DNA of 64,000 nt from Shewanella electrodiphila (GCF_023283985.1 NZ_JAKIKU010000005.1:62001-126000); one strand, 5' to 3'. Shown: positions 36,915 to 45,826, numbered from the stretch's first letter. Made by a program: numbers and translations. Notes: a model not told the origin generated them from the sequence alone.

Positions 36915-37428
36915 TTAGTTGTTTAGGCCGCAATGGATGGCAAGTTTGGTGTACGCTTTGGTAAAGCCTTTAAGCCCAGCACTGTGAAGCTCAGAGGGGC
37001 TGCCGGTACGCTTGTTCATCCCCTTGAAAATTAACTTATCTCCTTTCTTTAGCTGACCTATTAATTCAGTTTGTTCATCGTCATGTAGCATAAATGATGA
37101 ATTATGTGAGTTACTAAAGTTCTTAGTTGACACAACAAATGCTTCATTACTATCAACCCTTACAGTTACATCTATAGGCGCGCTAGGTACGCCAGTATTC
37201 TTGCCGAACCTAAAGCCAACAGTTATGTACTGTTCATTACATTGGAGTGATAAACCTTGAAGATATGCCGAACCTGTGACTTTATCTGTCATTGGGTCAT
37301 TGGGTCATTGGGTCAGTGGTCAGCCTTACAGGATTATACTTACCATCCCATTCAGGGGGCGAAGCTGTGTATGCTGATGCATTGAATGATACCAATAAGG
37401 TGATTGATGTAATGATTAAAGCTTTCAT
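36915..37428 (-). pseudogene. Exported hypothetical protein gene disrupted by an octamer repeat
   Basis: Reading from the ATG at 37428 gives a good signal peptide (MKALIITSITLLVSFNASA) and a short mature stretch to RLTTDPM. It then hits a stop in an array of three 8-bp units (37289-37312), while the remaining ~125 codons are open in another frame (MTDKVTGSAYLQGLSLQC to LAIHCGLNN). With one unit instead of three, both parts join in frame to give about 170 residues. A GGAA-type ribosome site precedes 37428. The C-terminal part has two Cys and is otherwise unrecognised. It is either a phase-variable gene in the off state or a recent pseudogene; initiation at 37292 would give a product without export signal. 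Confidence 0.75.
37289..37312. repeat. 8-bp tandem repeat, three copies, inside a coding region
   Basis: TCATTGGG three times in a row (37289-37296, 37297-37304, 37305-37312). The 16 extra bases relative to a single unit shift the frame of the exported protein gene on the minus strand. Confidence 0.92.
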
Positions 37429-37528
37429 GGCCTATTATTCCAAATTTTTGATATCTGACAGAGCGAGGTAACGAGTTCTAGCTATCAGGTAGATGCACCT
37501 AATTGAAGTGCATCGATTGTGTTATTTG

Positions 37529-38761
37529 TTAGTAACCCCAAACATAGCTACCCATTTTCAGTACATTACTTAAACCATCAGTTACACGTAAACCAGCATG
37601 TCCAGAAACTTTGTGAGACATACCTTTATAGTTGATAGTGTAGTTGTAAGCAGTACTTGCAGCAGAGTAATCTCTTGCATCAATAGCATCGATGTAAGCT
37701 CTAGCTCTTTCCTGGTTCCACTTAGCACCTGTGTAAGTTACAGGGTTACGAAACATTACAGCTACGTGACCTAATGACCAATCAGTGAACTCATTATATG
37801 AAGATGTTTGAGTTAACTCTGTGTTAGTGTCTCTAAGGTAAGTGGCATGTCCCATACCTAGAGAAGTATACTCATCTTCATCCGTAACAAATGTATTAGT
37901 AACTAAAAGACTCTCAGGGTGCTTGTTGTAAGTGGCAGTATCTTTACTGAACTCATAAGTCATCCAAGTACCAAAGCCTTGTGAAATGCTTATTGGCTCA
38001 TCGCTAGCTACTAATGCAGGGATATAGACTATTAGCTTGCTAACATTTTCCTCCCAAGTACAGAAAGCAGTAGAGTCTTCTGCGTTGTTAAGACTGTAAC
38101 CACATACATCAACAGTTAGTTCAGCAGGGATACCATAAGCTGATTCAACTTCCAATGCCCATTCTGGTAAAGGCTTATCACCTTCTTCAATAGGTGCATC
38201 AGGGTCAGTCGGCTCAACAGGCGAACCATCACAATCTTCAGTACATGGTTCAGTCGGTTCAACTACAGGAGGACGACCGCCACCGATAGGTGTATCTGGG
38301 TCAGTTGGTATACCTTCTCCACCACAGTCAGATGTACATGGGTCGGTTGGGTCAATTACTGGTGGACGACCGCCACCGATAGGTGTATCTGGGTCAGTTG
38401 GTATACCTTCTCCACCACAGTCAGATGTACATGGGTCGGTTGGGTCAATTGCTGGTGGACGACCACCATCAATTGGTGTGTCAGGGTCTGTTGGGATTTC
38501 TTCCCCCCCACAATCCACTGTACATGGTGGTAAAGTTGGTAAAATTGGTGATCTTCCGCCATCAATCGGTGTGTCAGGGTCAGTTGGTATACCGTCACAA
38601 TCAACAGTACATGGTGGAGTGGTATCCACAGGTGGTTCTTTATCCACAGGTGGTTGTGTTACTGGTGGTACTTCAACTGGAGGTTGCTCTGGAGCAGAGT
38701 CAGATGAACTACCACATGCTGTGAGTAATAATAAAGGTAGAGCTATTGTTAATGCTTTCAT
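37529..38761 (-). CDS. Lipoprotein with Cys/Pro-rich 31-residue repeats
   Basis: 410 residues. Lipoprotein signal with lipobox LTAC (MKALTIALPLLLLTACGSSS). Residues about 24-50 are Pro/Val-rich; then five repeats of about 31 residues follow the pattern CTxDCGGEGIPTDPDTPIGGGRPP (about 50-200). The two central copies are nearly identical at DNA level with a 93-bp period (e.g. 38281 and 38374). The C-terminal ~210 residues form a separate domain (DVCGYSLNNAEDSTAFCTW, GFGTWMTYEFSKD, MGSYVWGY), not recognised. It looks like a surface stalk carrying a globular head. First gene of the accessory unit; function unknown. Confidence 0.8.
   Translation of the reverse strand: MKALTIALPLLLLTACGSSSDSAPEQPPVEVPPVTQPPVDKEPPVDTTPPCTVDCDGIPTDPDTPIDGGRSPILPTLPPCTVDCGGEEIPTDPDTPIDGGRPPAIDPTDPCTSDCGGEGIPTDPDTPIGGGRPPVIDPTDPCTSDCGGEGIPTDPDTPIGGGRPPVVEPTEPCTEDCDGSPVEPTDPDAPIEEGDKPLPEWALEVESAYGIPAELTVDVCGYSLNNAEDSTAFCTWEENVSKLIVYIPALVASDEPISISQGFGTWMTYEFSKDTATYNKHPESLLVTNTFVTDEDEYTSLGMGHATYLRDTNTELTQTSSYNEFTDWSLGHVAVMFRNPVTYTGAKWNQERARAYIDAIDARDYSAASTAYNYTINYKGMSHKVSGHAGLRVTDGLSNVLKMGSYVWGY
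38255..38620. repeat. 93-bp coding minisatellite in lipoprotein gene
   Basis: Tandem copies of a ~93-bp unit (31 codons). CACCGATAGGTGTATCTGGG starts at 38281 and again at 38374; further copies are more diverged. Expansion or contraction would keep the frame and change stalk length. Confidence 0.82.
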
Positions 38762-39496
38762 TGTGTTAATTCCAAACTGATTTCGTTCTCTGTATCTTGA
38801 GGCGCTGATAACGACTGATTAGGTGAAGATTTTATAGATAGTTTTCTTTTGGGAATATTTACTATTATCTATGAGACTGATAAACGCTGGTTATCACCTT
38901 CTTTTGTAATAACTCAAACCCTAGATTAAACCTCAACTTGAACCATTTCACTTATGTTTGTTTTGACTTTAAACTTTAAGGCATTGACATAAAACTGAGC
39001 TTATTAAAGTGATGTTGTTACTTTTATTCTTGCTTGGAATCATCAAGAGTATGGGCAGAAAACGGTTAGTCGAGGCATATGTATATACTTAGGAAATAGA
39101 GATAGAAGCTGTACCCAGCTAATCAATTTTCCACTTAAGCAAAAAATATTATATGAATTTTGGTCCATAGGGAGAGTGCTGGTTAGTTAGTCTCGATAAC
39201 TACGGCTCAAGAGTACGGTTAGCATTGGGGCTATATGGACTAGTTTTAGCTTTATGAGCGGAGGATAGAATTAAGGTTTGAATGATTTTGGTGCTTTTGA
39301 ACGATGTTGGCTAATCTTTATCTAAGGATATTTACCAAACAAACCAGTTAAATTATCAAAACAGATTTATGAATTATCAATAGGTACTTTTATTGAGAAG
39401 GTTAGCCATTGCGGCTAGCCTATTTGATAAGGTTAGTTTAGCTTTGGTGTTTTAGCAGGTATATCATTTAATTCAGCCTAAATAGTTTTAAAACTA
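38762..39496. other. 735-bp intergenic region inside accessory insert
   Basis: AT-rich with only short open frames and no convincing coding signal. It should contain the promoter of the lipoprotein unit. I see no clear terminator for the region and no transposon ends. Confidence 0.45.
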
Positions 39497-40120
39497 CTAT
39501 CCCAGCGCAAGCCAAAAGCCCACACCTATCATCAAGCTGCCTGCAATACGGTTCATTAACTTAATGTTGTCACCGCGAGATAAAAACATACGTAGACTTT
39601 TCCCGCCACTTGCATAGGCGAGCATAGATATACTTTCAGTGAGCATTATGATTGACAGCAACCAGAATAATTGTGGTCCAACGGCTTTATCGACGCTGAT
39701 AAAAGGTGGCAGTAAAGAAATCATGAAAGCCCAGCCCTTAGGGTTGGCAATGGCGGTCACAAAGCCTTGTGAGATAAGTGCATAATTACTGATTGATAAG
39801 TCGGTTTGTTGGCCTTCAACAATGGCCATTTTACCTTTTGAGCGCCACATGTTAATGCCGATGTAAGCGAGATATGCACCACCAATCCATTTTAAAATAG
39901 CGAAAGCGTCTGGGTAATTTAGCATGACGCTGGCAACACCCATGACTGCAGCAATGGCCACTAATGCGACACCAACGAGTTCTCCTAACATCATCCATAG
40001 AGTGCGCCTAACACCAATACTCATCCCGAGTGTCATGGCTAAAGTCATGCACATACCAGGTGTAATTGAGACAAAAAAGAAGGTCGGTATAAATACCGCT
40101 AATATGGCTAAATCAGGCAT
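39497..40120 (-). CDS. LysE/RhtB-family amino-acid exporter
   Basis: 207-residue inner-membrane exporter of the LysE/RhtB family, with about six hydrophobic segments. The family N-terminus FIPTFFFVSITPGMCMTLAM carries the conserved PGP-like turn; then GVRRTLWMMLGELVGVALVA, LKWIGGAYLAYIGINMWRS, and NPKGWAFMISLLPPFI. It exports amino acids or related metabolites; the substrate is unknown. Its 3' third is duplicated as a fragment at 35990-36240, so this gene may have had its end replaced when the accessory DNA entered. Confidence 0.92.
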   Translation of the reverse strand: MPDLAILAVFIPTFFFVSITPGMCMTLAMTLGMSIGVRRTLWMMLGELVGVALVAIAAVMGVASVMLNYPDAFAILKWIGGAYLAYIGINMWRSKGKMAIVEGQQTDLSISNYALISQGFVTAIANPKGWAFMISLLPPFISVDKAVGPQLFWLLSIIMLTESISMLAYASGGKSLRMFLSRGDNIKLMNRIAGSLMIGVGFWLALG

Positions 40121-40251
40121 GTATGGATTATCTTAAAAGGAAAACGAAGAGTGTAAGGAATTACAGCGTTTGTGCAATTAAATTCTTAATCAATATGGCC
40201 ATATTGGCTAATTTAATTAATGTACAAATCAGTAGTTGCGATTTTGAAAAT

Positions 40252-40284
40252 AAAAAGCGCATTGCAATAAACCAATGCGCTTTT
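40252..40284 (-). terminator. cdd terminator
   Basis: AAAAGCGCATTG and CAATGCGCTTTT pair perfectly around an eight-base loop; T run on the minus strand. Confidence 0.85.
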
Positions 40285-40336
40285 AGCTTTTAACCTTAAA
40301 CTAGCTTTAGATTCATTTAAGTGTAAAAAGTGTTGC

Positions 40337-41227
40337 CTAACTTGGGTCTACGACGATGTGTTCAAGCTCTACTGCTGCAACAGCTTGTAAAGTGTCCATT
40401 GTCGCATTCACCAAGCTTACTTTCCCTGCCGATGACTCAATTAACACTACACGGTTAATATCGCTGTAGTCACGATCGTGACGAATTAAATTCGACAGTG
40501 CCATTTGCATTGGCATCATTGAAGGGTTGAATGCCGCATTTTCTGCATAGCGTCCGCAATAGGTTCTACCGTCTTTGGTTTCAATAACCACAGCGGCAAA
40601 GTTTTTAGTGTAGGGCGCATAACTTAGCCCAGCTTGGTCAACCGCCTCAATGATCATTGGGTCGTCTGAATTCAAGCTAAATTCAATATTGCTTTTAGAC
40701 AATAAAGGTTTAGTCACTTGTAAATCTTTTGGCCCAAAGGCATAAGGCAGATAATGAGCAAGCAATTGTGGCTGCTGGCCTGGTAAGTGAATCTTAATAT
40801 CAATGCCGCTAACTAGTTCATTAATAAATTGACGGCAATGGCCACAAGGGCTGAAGTTAACCACGATATCAACAATCTTTTGTTCGCCATTTAACCATGC
40901 ATGGCTAATGGCACTTTGCTCTGCGTGAACGGTATGAAAGAGCGCTTCAGAGGCTAGTTCAAAATTTGCTCCCATATAAATATCACCGCTTTCCCCTTTG
41001 GCGATCGCGCCCACATAGAATTCACTGATGCTAGGTTTAGCTAGCGCAGCAGCGATGGGTAACAAGCTTAATAGTAAAGCTTCTTCTGTCATGTCACTGG
41101 CTTTTACCAGTGTTGCCAGTTGACTGGCATCGATATGACCGCAAAAATCTTCATTGAGTAATGGGATTAAGGCTGTGGCTACCGGCTTAGGTAGTTGGGT
41201 GATGCTATCAATGAAACGGTTTTGCAT
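40337..41227 (-). CDS. cdd: Cytidine deaminase
   Basis: Deaminates cytidine and deoxycytidine to uridine forms (pyrimidine salvage). 296 residues, the long dimeric E. coli-type enzyme with a catalytic and a degenerate second domain. The zinc/active site is HAEQSAI (about 104-110) with SPCGHCRQF (Cys pair). The N-terminal helical part and [21 protein letters not shown] precede it. I used ATG 41227 (MQNRF), with AAGGA eight bases upstream, rather than the in-frame TTG at 41233. Stands between lysE and sbcB on the same strand. Confidence 0.96.
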   Translation of the reverse strand: MQNRFIDSITQLPKPVATALIPLLNEDFCGHIDASQLATLVKASDMTEEALLLSLLPIAAALAKPSISEFYVGAIAKGESGDIYMGANFELASEALFHTVHAEQSAISHAWLNGEQKIVDIVVNFSPCGHCRQFINELVSGIDIKIHLPGQQPQLLAHYLPYAFGPKDLQVTKPLLSKSNIEFSLNSDDPMIIEAVDQAGLSYAPYTKNFAAVVIETKDGRTYCGRYAENAAFNPSMMPMQMALSNLIRHDRDYSDINRVVLIESSAGKVSLVNATMDTLQAVAAVELEHIVVDPS

Positions 41228-41281
41228 GAGCAATTCCTTTTATTTAACGATAAGTGCAATGTAAGTTACTTACTTCAACAC

Positions 41282-42694
41282 TTAAAGTGATTGCAAGTAT
41301 AAACAAAGCGCTTTTAATAACTTCTGCTTGTGCTCATTCTCGCTGGTTTCTTCCAATAAGTTTTCGAGATTAATCACATAATCAGCATCAGACAAGCGTT
41401 GTTGACAGAATTCTCGCCAAATAAGTGATTCGTCATGATTCAAGGTTTCAGGGTAATTACGCGCACGATAGCGGAAAAACATTTGTCCTAAACGCTCATC
41501 TTCAAAATCAAGTTGCAGCGCGGCAAGGTTTTCTGGCTTGGTATTGCGGATCATTTCCATTTTGCCTTTATCGGCATGACTAAAGAAGCCGCCGCTATAA
41601 AGCATTAAATCAGGGTCTGTTGCTGCTGGGTGATCATTAACTTCAAACACCGCCTGTAATTTTTCACGTAACTCTGGGTGTTGCTTAAACAACTTATATT
41701 GTGAGCGTGCAAATTCCATATCGAACTGGTGACGCTCAGCGACTTGTTCGGTGAGTAGCTTAGGTGTACCAATAAATGGGCATTTGTTTAAATGGATTTG
41801 CTTAAGTGGAATAGGTAACTCATCCGGTGCGAGCTCACTGCGCGGGGTGTACATTCGCTGGACTATTTCCTCTACTGAAAGCGTGATTAATGGGGTTAAG
41901 TCCATTGCTAGGTTCACACATAACATCGAGTTTTTATTGGTTGGATGTGGCGCAATAGGGGCGATTAATGTGACACAGCCATTTGCCGCACTGATTTTCG
42001 AGCTAACGTGAACCAAGGGCTGCATAAAGTCACCTTGAATGAGCTCTGCGACCTTTTTCTTATTACGTAAACCAAAATAATACTCATATAATTTTGGCTG
42101 TTTTTCTTTAATTAATTTTGCCATCGAAATCGTGGCATACACGTCACTCATGGCATCATGAGCTTGTTCATGGCTTAAGCCATTAGCTTTGGTTAACTCT
42201 TCTAACCTGAAGCTTGGTGAACCATCCTCTTTGAGAGGCCAATTAATGCCTTCTGGTCTAAATGCATAGCAAGCTCTGACTAAATCAATGATGTCCCAAC
42301 GGCTATTACCGTTTTGCCATTCGCGGGCATAAGGGTCGATAAAATTACGATAAAAGCCATAACGACTTACTTCATCATCAAACCGTAAAGAGTTGTAGCC
42401 AACAACACAGGTGTTAGGTTCGGTAAAAATGCTATTGATACGGCCCATAAACTCAGTTTCAGCCATGCCTTTTTGATTGGCTAACTGAGGCGTAATACCT
42501 GTAACTAAAATAGCTTCAGGTGATGGCAAGTAATCAGTTGATTGTTTGCAATAAAAATTCTCAGGCTCGCCAATAATATTAAGATCTAAATCAGTACGAA
42601 TACCTGCAAACTGTGAAGGGCGATCTTTTGCTGGGCTGACGCCAAAAGTTTCGTAATCGTGCCAGAAAAGAGTGGGTTGAAAAGCACTTGCCAT
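41282..42694 (-). CDS. sbcB: Exodeoxyribonuclease I
   Basis: 3'-5' single-strand DNA exonuclease used in mismatch repair and recombination. 470 residues, normal. DEDD-family motifs: FWHDYETFG (Asp-x-Glu, about 10-18), VVGYNSLRFDDEVSRYGFYRN, and the HDAMSDVYAT motif (His-Asp) near 179. The C-terminal SH3-like and helical domains follow (GGFFSHADKGKMEMI, FRYRARNYPETL). It starts about 150 bp from the divergent unknown gene at 42845. Confidence 0.96.
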   Translation of the reverse strand: MASAFQPTLFWHDYETFGVSPAKDRPSQFAGIRTDLDLNIIGEPENFYCKQSTDYLPSPEAILVTGITPQLANQKGMAETEFMGRINSIFTEPNTCVVGYNSLRFDDEVSRYGFYRNFIDPYAREWQNGNSRWDIIDLVRACYAFRPEGINWPLKEDGSPSFRLEELTKANGLSHEQAHDAMSDVYATISMAKLIKEKQPKLYEYYFGLRNKKKVAELIQGDFMQPLVHVSSKISAANGCVTLIAPIAPHPTNKNSMLCVNLAMDLTPLITLSVEEIVQRMYTPRSELAPDELPIPLKQIHLNKCPFIGTPKLLTEQVAERHQFDMEFARSQYKLFKQHPELREKLQAVFEVNDHPAATDPDLMLYSGGFFSHADKGKMEMIRNTKPENLAALQLDFEDERLGQMFFRYRARNYPETLNHDESLIWREFCQQRLSDADYVINLENLLEETSENEHKQKLLKALCLYLQSL

Positions 42695-42844
42695 AATATC
42701 GCGGTATCCTAATTTTGAATTATAAATATCTTAACACTGTTAATTAGTAATGTTTACAGGCTACAAAACTGATTGAATGCTTTTTAATAGGGTGACGTAA
42801 TCGAATTAGCTGGTTACACTCTGAAAAGTATCACAGGAGTCAGT

Positions 42845-43666
42845 ATGTATAATCATTTATTTAGTCAACCAGTTAAGTATCAAATTAACCAAGGACAAAC
42901 CCTGTTAATTGCGCTTGCTGATGACGTTAGTGATTTTATTTTATTACCAGCATTAAGCCAGCCCTTAGCCGAGATTATCATTTGCGAGTCAGAAGATGAG
43001 CAGTGTTCTAGCTTTATTTTGACTTGTCAGCCATTTTTTAAAGTCGATGTCATTAATTCACAGATTGTTGAACAGCCCGAAAAAGCTGAATTTAAGCGTA
43101 CATTTGGCCAAGGCTTTCGTTTATATGCCAGAGTGGGAGTTGCACCAAGAATATCAGCTGAGTTATTAAGAAAAGGCATTGGTTTATCTTTCACTGCTGA
43201 AGGCACACCTCAAAAGCAGATAAACATAGGCTATTTACAGTCTGTTTGTGAATCAATAAATCTAGAGAGCGATTTGCGCCTAAACCAAGAGCCGAAAGAG
43301 TTGATGATGGCAAAAGCCATTTTAGCGAGAAATTTCGACTATGAAGAGTCTCCTGAAAACTTAGCAATTAATATCAGTGAAATTGAGCAGGTGCGGGCAG
43401 ATATTAATCTGTACCTTGCGGAAGAACGCAACAAAGTGCATGCGATTATTGCAGCTCAGCTACTTAAGCTAGATAATTTGTTAAATCATAAGCAGCAATG
43501 GTTATTAAGAACCTATAGCCAGTCTCAACAAAGAACCAATTATGCATCAGCAGCTAATGAGCTTTCAAAGGATGTGGAAGACTTACAACGAAAATTAGAA
43601 TGTTTTAGCTTACTTGCACCAGCCGATGTCAGCTTAATGGTTGATAAGCTCACTGAAGATACCTGA
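42845..43666 (+). CDS. Hypothetical protein, largely helical C-terminus
   Basis: 273 residues, cytoplasmic, no signal or membrane helix. Start supported by CAGGAG six to eight bases before the ATG. N-terminal ~130 residues look beta-rich (LLIALADDVSDFILLPAL, FRLYARVGVAPRISAE); the rest is helical with Glu/Lys/Gln-rich stretches (about 185-265). I do not recognise the family. It is upstream of rlmA on the same strand, about 100 bp apart, and divergent from sbcB. Codon use is similar to its neighbours, so probably a native lineage gene. Confidence 0.65.
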   Translation: MYNHLFSQPVKYQINQGQTLLIALADDVSDFILLPALSQPLAEIIICESEDEQCSSFILTCQPFFKVDVINSQIVEQPEKAEFKRTFGQGFRLYARVGVAPRISAELLRKGIGLSFTAEGTPQKQINIGYLQSVCESINLESDLRLNQEPKELMMAKAILARNFDYEESPENLAINISEIEQVRADINLYLAEERNKVHAIIAAQLLKLDNLLNHKQQWLLRTYSQSQQRTNYASAANELSKDVEDLQRKLECFSLLAPADVSLMVDKLTEDT

Positions 43667-43766
43667 CATTTCCACGTTCATTGCGTAAAATCCTTTTATT
43701 TGGGTCTCATTAATCTTAAAACAATGAGACGCACACTTCTTTAATCATTCTTATTAGAGTTATTTG

Positions 43767-44609
43767 ATGCAATATATTTGTCCAATATGCCGTTCTTGTT
43801 TAACACTTAACGCAAAATCTTGGCAGTGTGAGAACCGCCACCAGTTTGATTGTGCCAAAGAGGGCTATGTCAACTTGCTACCTGTTCAAAAGAAAAACTC
43901 TAAAGATCCCGGTGATAATAAAACCATGATGTTTGCCCGTCGTGAGTTTTTGAATAAAGGTTATTACCAACAGCTCAGTGACAGAGTTAATCAGCTGGCT
44001 GTTAAATTTAGCCCTGATGCTCAAAAAATCTTAGACATAGGTTGCGGAGAAGGCTATTACAGTCATCGTTTATTCAAAGCAATGCAGCAAAGCGCTAAAG
44101 CAACTGAAAGTGAAGACGAAGGCGCTCAGTGTCACTTGCAAGGGTTAGACATTTCTAAATCAGCGATTAAATACGCTTCTAAACGATATTCTGAATTAGA
44201 TTTTTGTGTCGCGAGTGCCTATGAAATGCCTTTTGCGGATGCAATATTCGATTTAGCGATGCGAATTTACGCGCCTTCAAAAATTGATGAACTGCAACGA
44301 GTGATAAAAAAAGACGGTGTATTAATCACGGTTTCTCCTGGTCCCATGCATCACTTTGCAATGAAAAAGATCATTTATAGTGAGCCAAAACCCCATGAAG
44401 AGGCTAAAGCTGAGCTTGATGGCTTTACTTGTCTTCATCAAGAAAGGTTGCAGTACCCACTAGTGTTATCAGACCCTATTGATATTGAACACTTTTTGAA
44501 TATGACGCCTTATGCGTGGAAATTGACCCAAGAGCAAAAGGCTCAAATTGCAGAACAAGGACTTAGCTGCGAGTTAGACTTTAGTATTGAAATTCATCAA
44601 CGTAATTGA
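43767..44609 (+). CDS. rlmA: 23S rRNA (guanine-N1)-methyltransferase
   Basis: Methylates G745 of 23S rRNA with S-adenosylmethionine. 280 residues from ATG 43767; an in-frame TTG three bases earlier is not needed. The N-terminal zinc-binding domain has CPICRSC, then CENRHQFDCAKEGYVNLLP (Cys/His ligands), followed by KDPGDNKTMMFARREFL. SAM motif I is ILDIGCGEGYYSH (about 90-102). The C-terminal NMTPYAWKLT is also typical. Strong match to E. coli RlmA/RrmA. Confidence 0.94.
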   Translation: MQYICPICRSCLTLNAKSWQCENRHQFDCAKEGYVNLLPVQKKNSKDPGDNKTMMFARREFLNKGYYQQLSDRVNQLAVKFSPDAQKILDIGCGEGYYSHRLFKAMQQSAKATESEDEGAQCHLQGLDISKSAIKYASKRYSELDFCVASAYEMPFADAIFDLAMRIYAPSKIDELQRVIKKDGVLITVSPGPMHHFAMKKIIYSEPKPHEEAKAELDGFTCLHQERLQYPLVLSDPIDIEHFLNMTPYAWKLTQEQKAQIAEQGLSCELDFSIEIHQRN

Positions 44610-44726
44610 TTTGTCATCTAAATTTGCTATTTTACTTTTTGAATCTGATATTTAGTTTTAAACCGTTATCTTATTCGCGAATTTTAAGCGTGGTAATAAC
44701 TAATTGAATTAAAATGTTGATGTTAG

Positions 44727-44754
44727 TTGACATCCCCGTAGAAAGGTTCATAAT
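44727..44754 (+). promoter_or_regulatory. Predicted sigma-70 promoter of cold-shock gene
   Basis: TTGACA at 44727-44732, 16-base spacer, CATAAT at 44749-44754. Start of transcription near 44762 would give a ~125-base 5' UTR, similar in kind to the structured leader of cspA-type mRNAs. Confidence 0.6.
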
Positions 44755-44887
44755 CTATCGGGCTTGAAGGTTGGGCTTAGTTTATGTGTTTCAATACGAC
44801 CAGTTTCGTCCTGTGAACATAAGTAAAACCGGCATTTTCAGCTCTACCGCCGTTAAGGCTTTATTTTTTATATACAGGATTTATATC

Positions 44888-45094
44888 ATGTCTCAAGTTA
44901 CTGGTGTTGTTAAGTGGTTCAACTCTGACAAAGGTTTCGGATTTATCGAGCAAGAGTCTGGTCCAGACGTATTCGTTCACTTCCGTGCAATCAACTCAGA
45001 CGGTTTCAAAACTCTTGACGAAGGTCAAAAAGTTCAGTTCACTGTTACTCAAGGTCAGAAAGGACCTCAAGCTGAGAACGTAACTGTAGTTTAA
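44888..45094 (+). CDS. Cold-shock protein (CspA family)
   Basis: 68-residue single-stranded nucleic-acid-binding protein, a single OB fold. RNP1 is KGFGFIE (about 15-21) and RNP2 is VFVHF (about 28-32); the start [13 protein letters not shown] is classic. The ATG at 44888 has CAGGA upstream; an open frame extends further back to 44771 but that part is the untranslated leader. The leader is ~125 bases from the predicted promoter, which suggests post-transcriptional temperature control as in cspA. A strong terminator follows. Confidence 0.95.
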   Translation: MSQVTGVVKWFNSDKGFGFIEQESGPDVFVHFRAINSDGFKTLDEGQKVQFTVTQGQKGPQAENVTVV

Positions 45095-45125
45095 TTATTC
45101 CTAGCTTCGGCTAGATAATTAAATA

Positions 45126-45157
45126 AAACTGTAGTCTTTGACTACAGTTTTTTTTTG
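45126..45157 (+). terminator. Cold-shock gene terminator
   Basis: AACTGTAGTC pairs perfectly with GACTACAGTT around TTT, followed by eight or more T. Confidence 0.92.
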
Positions 45158-45343
45158 CTTAAAATTAATTATTTATCTCCATTCTACCTCTATTCTTAAC
45201 TTCTTCTTGCTAAAGCCTCAAAGCTATCCACTATCATTCTTCGTCGTTCACGCACTTGTCTCAGTTTATTTTTGCCGTGTTGAAGGTCAATTAAACTTTT
45301 CCTAAATACTTACCTTGCTCAAAGTTAGTTTTATTTTACTGGT

Positions 45344-45448
45344 GAGCTATGAGCTATGAGCTATGAGCTATGAGCTATGAGCTATGAGCTATGAGCTATG
45401 AGCTATGAGCTATGAGCTATGAGCTATGAGCTATGAGCTATGAGCTAT
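45344..45448. repeat. Heptamer GAGCTAT tandem array, 15 perfect copies
   Basis: GAGCTAT repeats without interruption from 45344 to 45448 (105 bases), followed by a degenerate GAGCGGT unit. Non-coding. Perfect identity means recent slippage, so copy number probably varies among strains. Confidence 0.95.
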
Positions 45449-45629
45449 GAGCGGTGAACTGTGATGTGCGCTATGAGATGTGCCAATGGCTGTTCAGAAA
45501 TGACTAAGACTTATGCCTATGACTTGAGCGTTTAGAATAGCGACGGCGTTTTGGCTGCAGTTTTGGCTGCAGTTTTGCCTAAGTAGGGAATGTATACGAT
45601 ATGAATAATGAGTAGGTGACTTTCAGCTT

Positions 45630-45695
45630 TTTACTTTTTACTTTTACTTTTACTTTTACTTTTACTTTTACTTTGTGGTTTGTGGTTTGTGGTTT
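45630..45695. repeat. Hexamer and heptamer microsatellites
   Basis: CTTTTA repeated about six times, then GTGGTTT three times, in direct succession. Non-coding, between the 15-copy heptamer array and the ABC operon terminator. Confidence 0.85.
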
Positions 45696-45774
45696 AAGTT
45701 GGATGTTGGTTCAATAACTAGCCAGATGATAGCTAGCCTGATCGAAAACTAGCCTGAAAATAACTAGCCTGTAA

Positions 45775-45804
45775 ACAAAAAGCCCAGTATTTAATACTGA
45801 GCTT
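45775..45804 (-). terminator. ABC transporter operon terminator
   Basis: AGCCCAGTATT pairs with AATACTGAGCT (one mismatch); on the minus strand TTTTTGTTT follows. Confidence 0.8.
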
Positions 45805-45826
45805 ACTGACTTGATGCAGAGTTTAT

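Larger units (their letters stand above)
45095..45826. other. 732-bp intergenic region full of short tandem repeats
   Basis: No gene. After the cold-shock terminator come a 15-copy heptamer array, a two-copy TTTTGGCTGCAG repeat (about 45549-45575), a hexamer CTTTTA array (about 45640-45672), GTGGTTT three times (about 45675-45695), three copies of AACTAGCCTG (about 45748-45772), and the ABC operon terminator. Confidence 0.8.

Noticed and set aside
38383..38780. Plus-strand and shifted frames across the lipoprotein repeats
   Set aside because: The 93-bp repeats keep several frames open; only the minus-strand frame has a lipoprotein signal and a distinct C-terminal domain.
36240..39480. Insertion sequence or transposon
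   Set aside because: No transposase, no integrase, no terminal inverted repeats of an IS; only the lysE duplication suggests mobility.
45344..45448. Possible CRISPR array
   Set aside because: The heptamer units are contiguous with no spacers and no cas genes are nearby.
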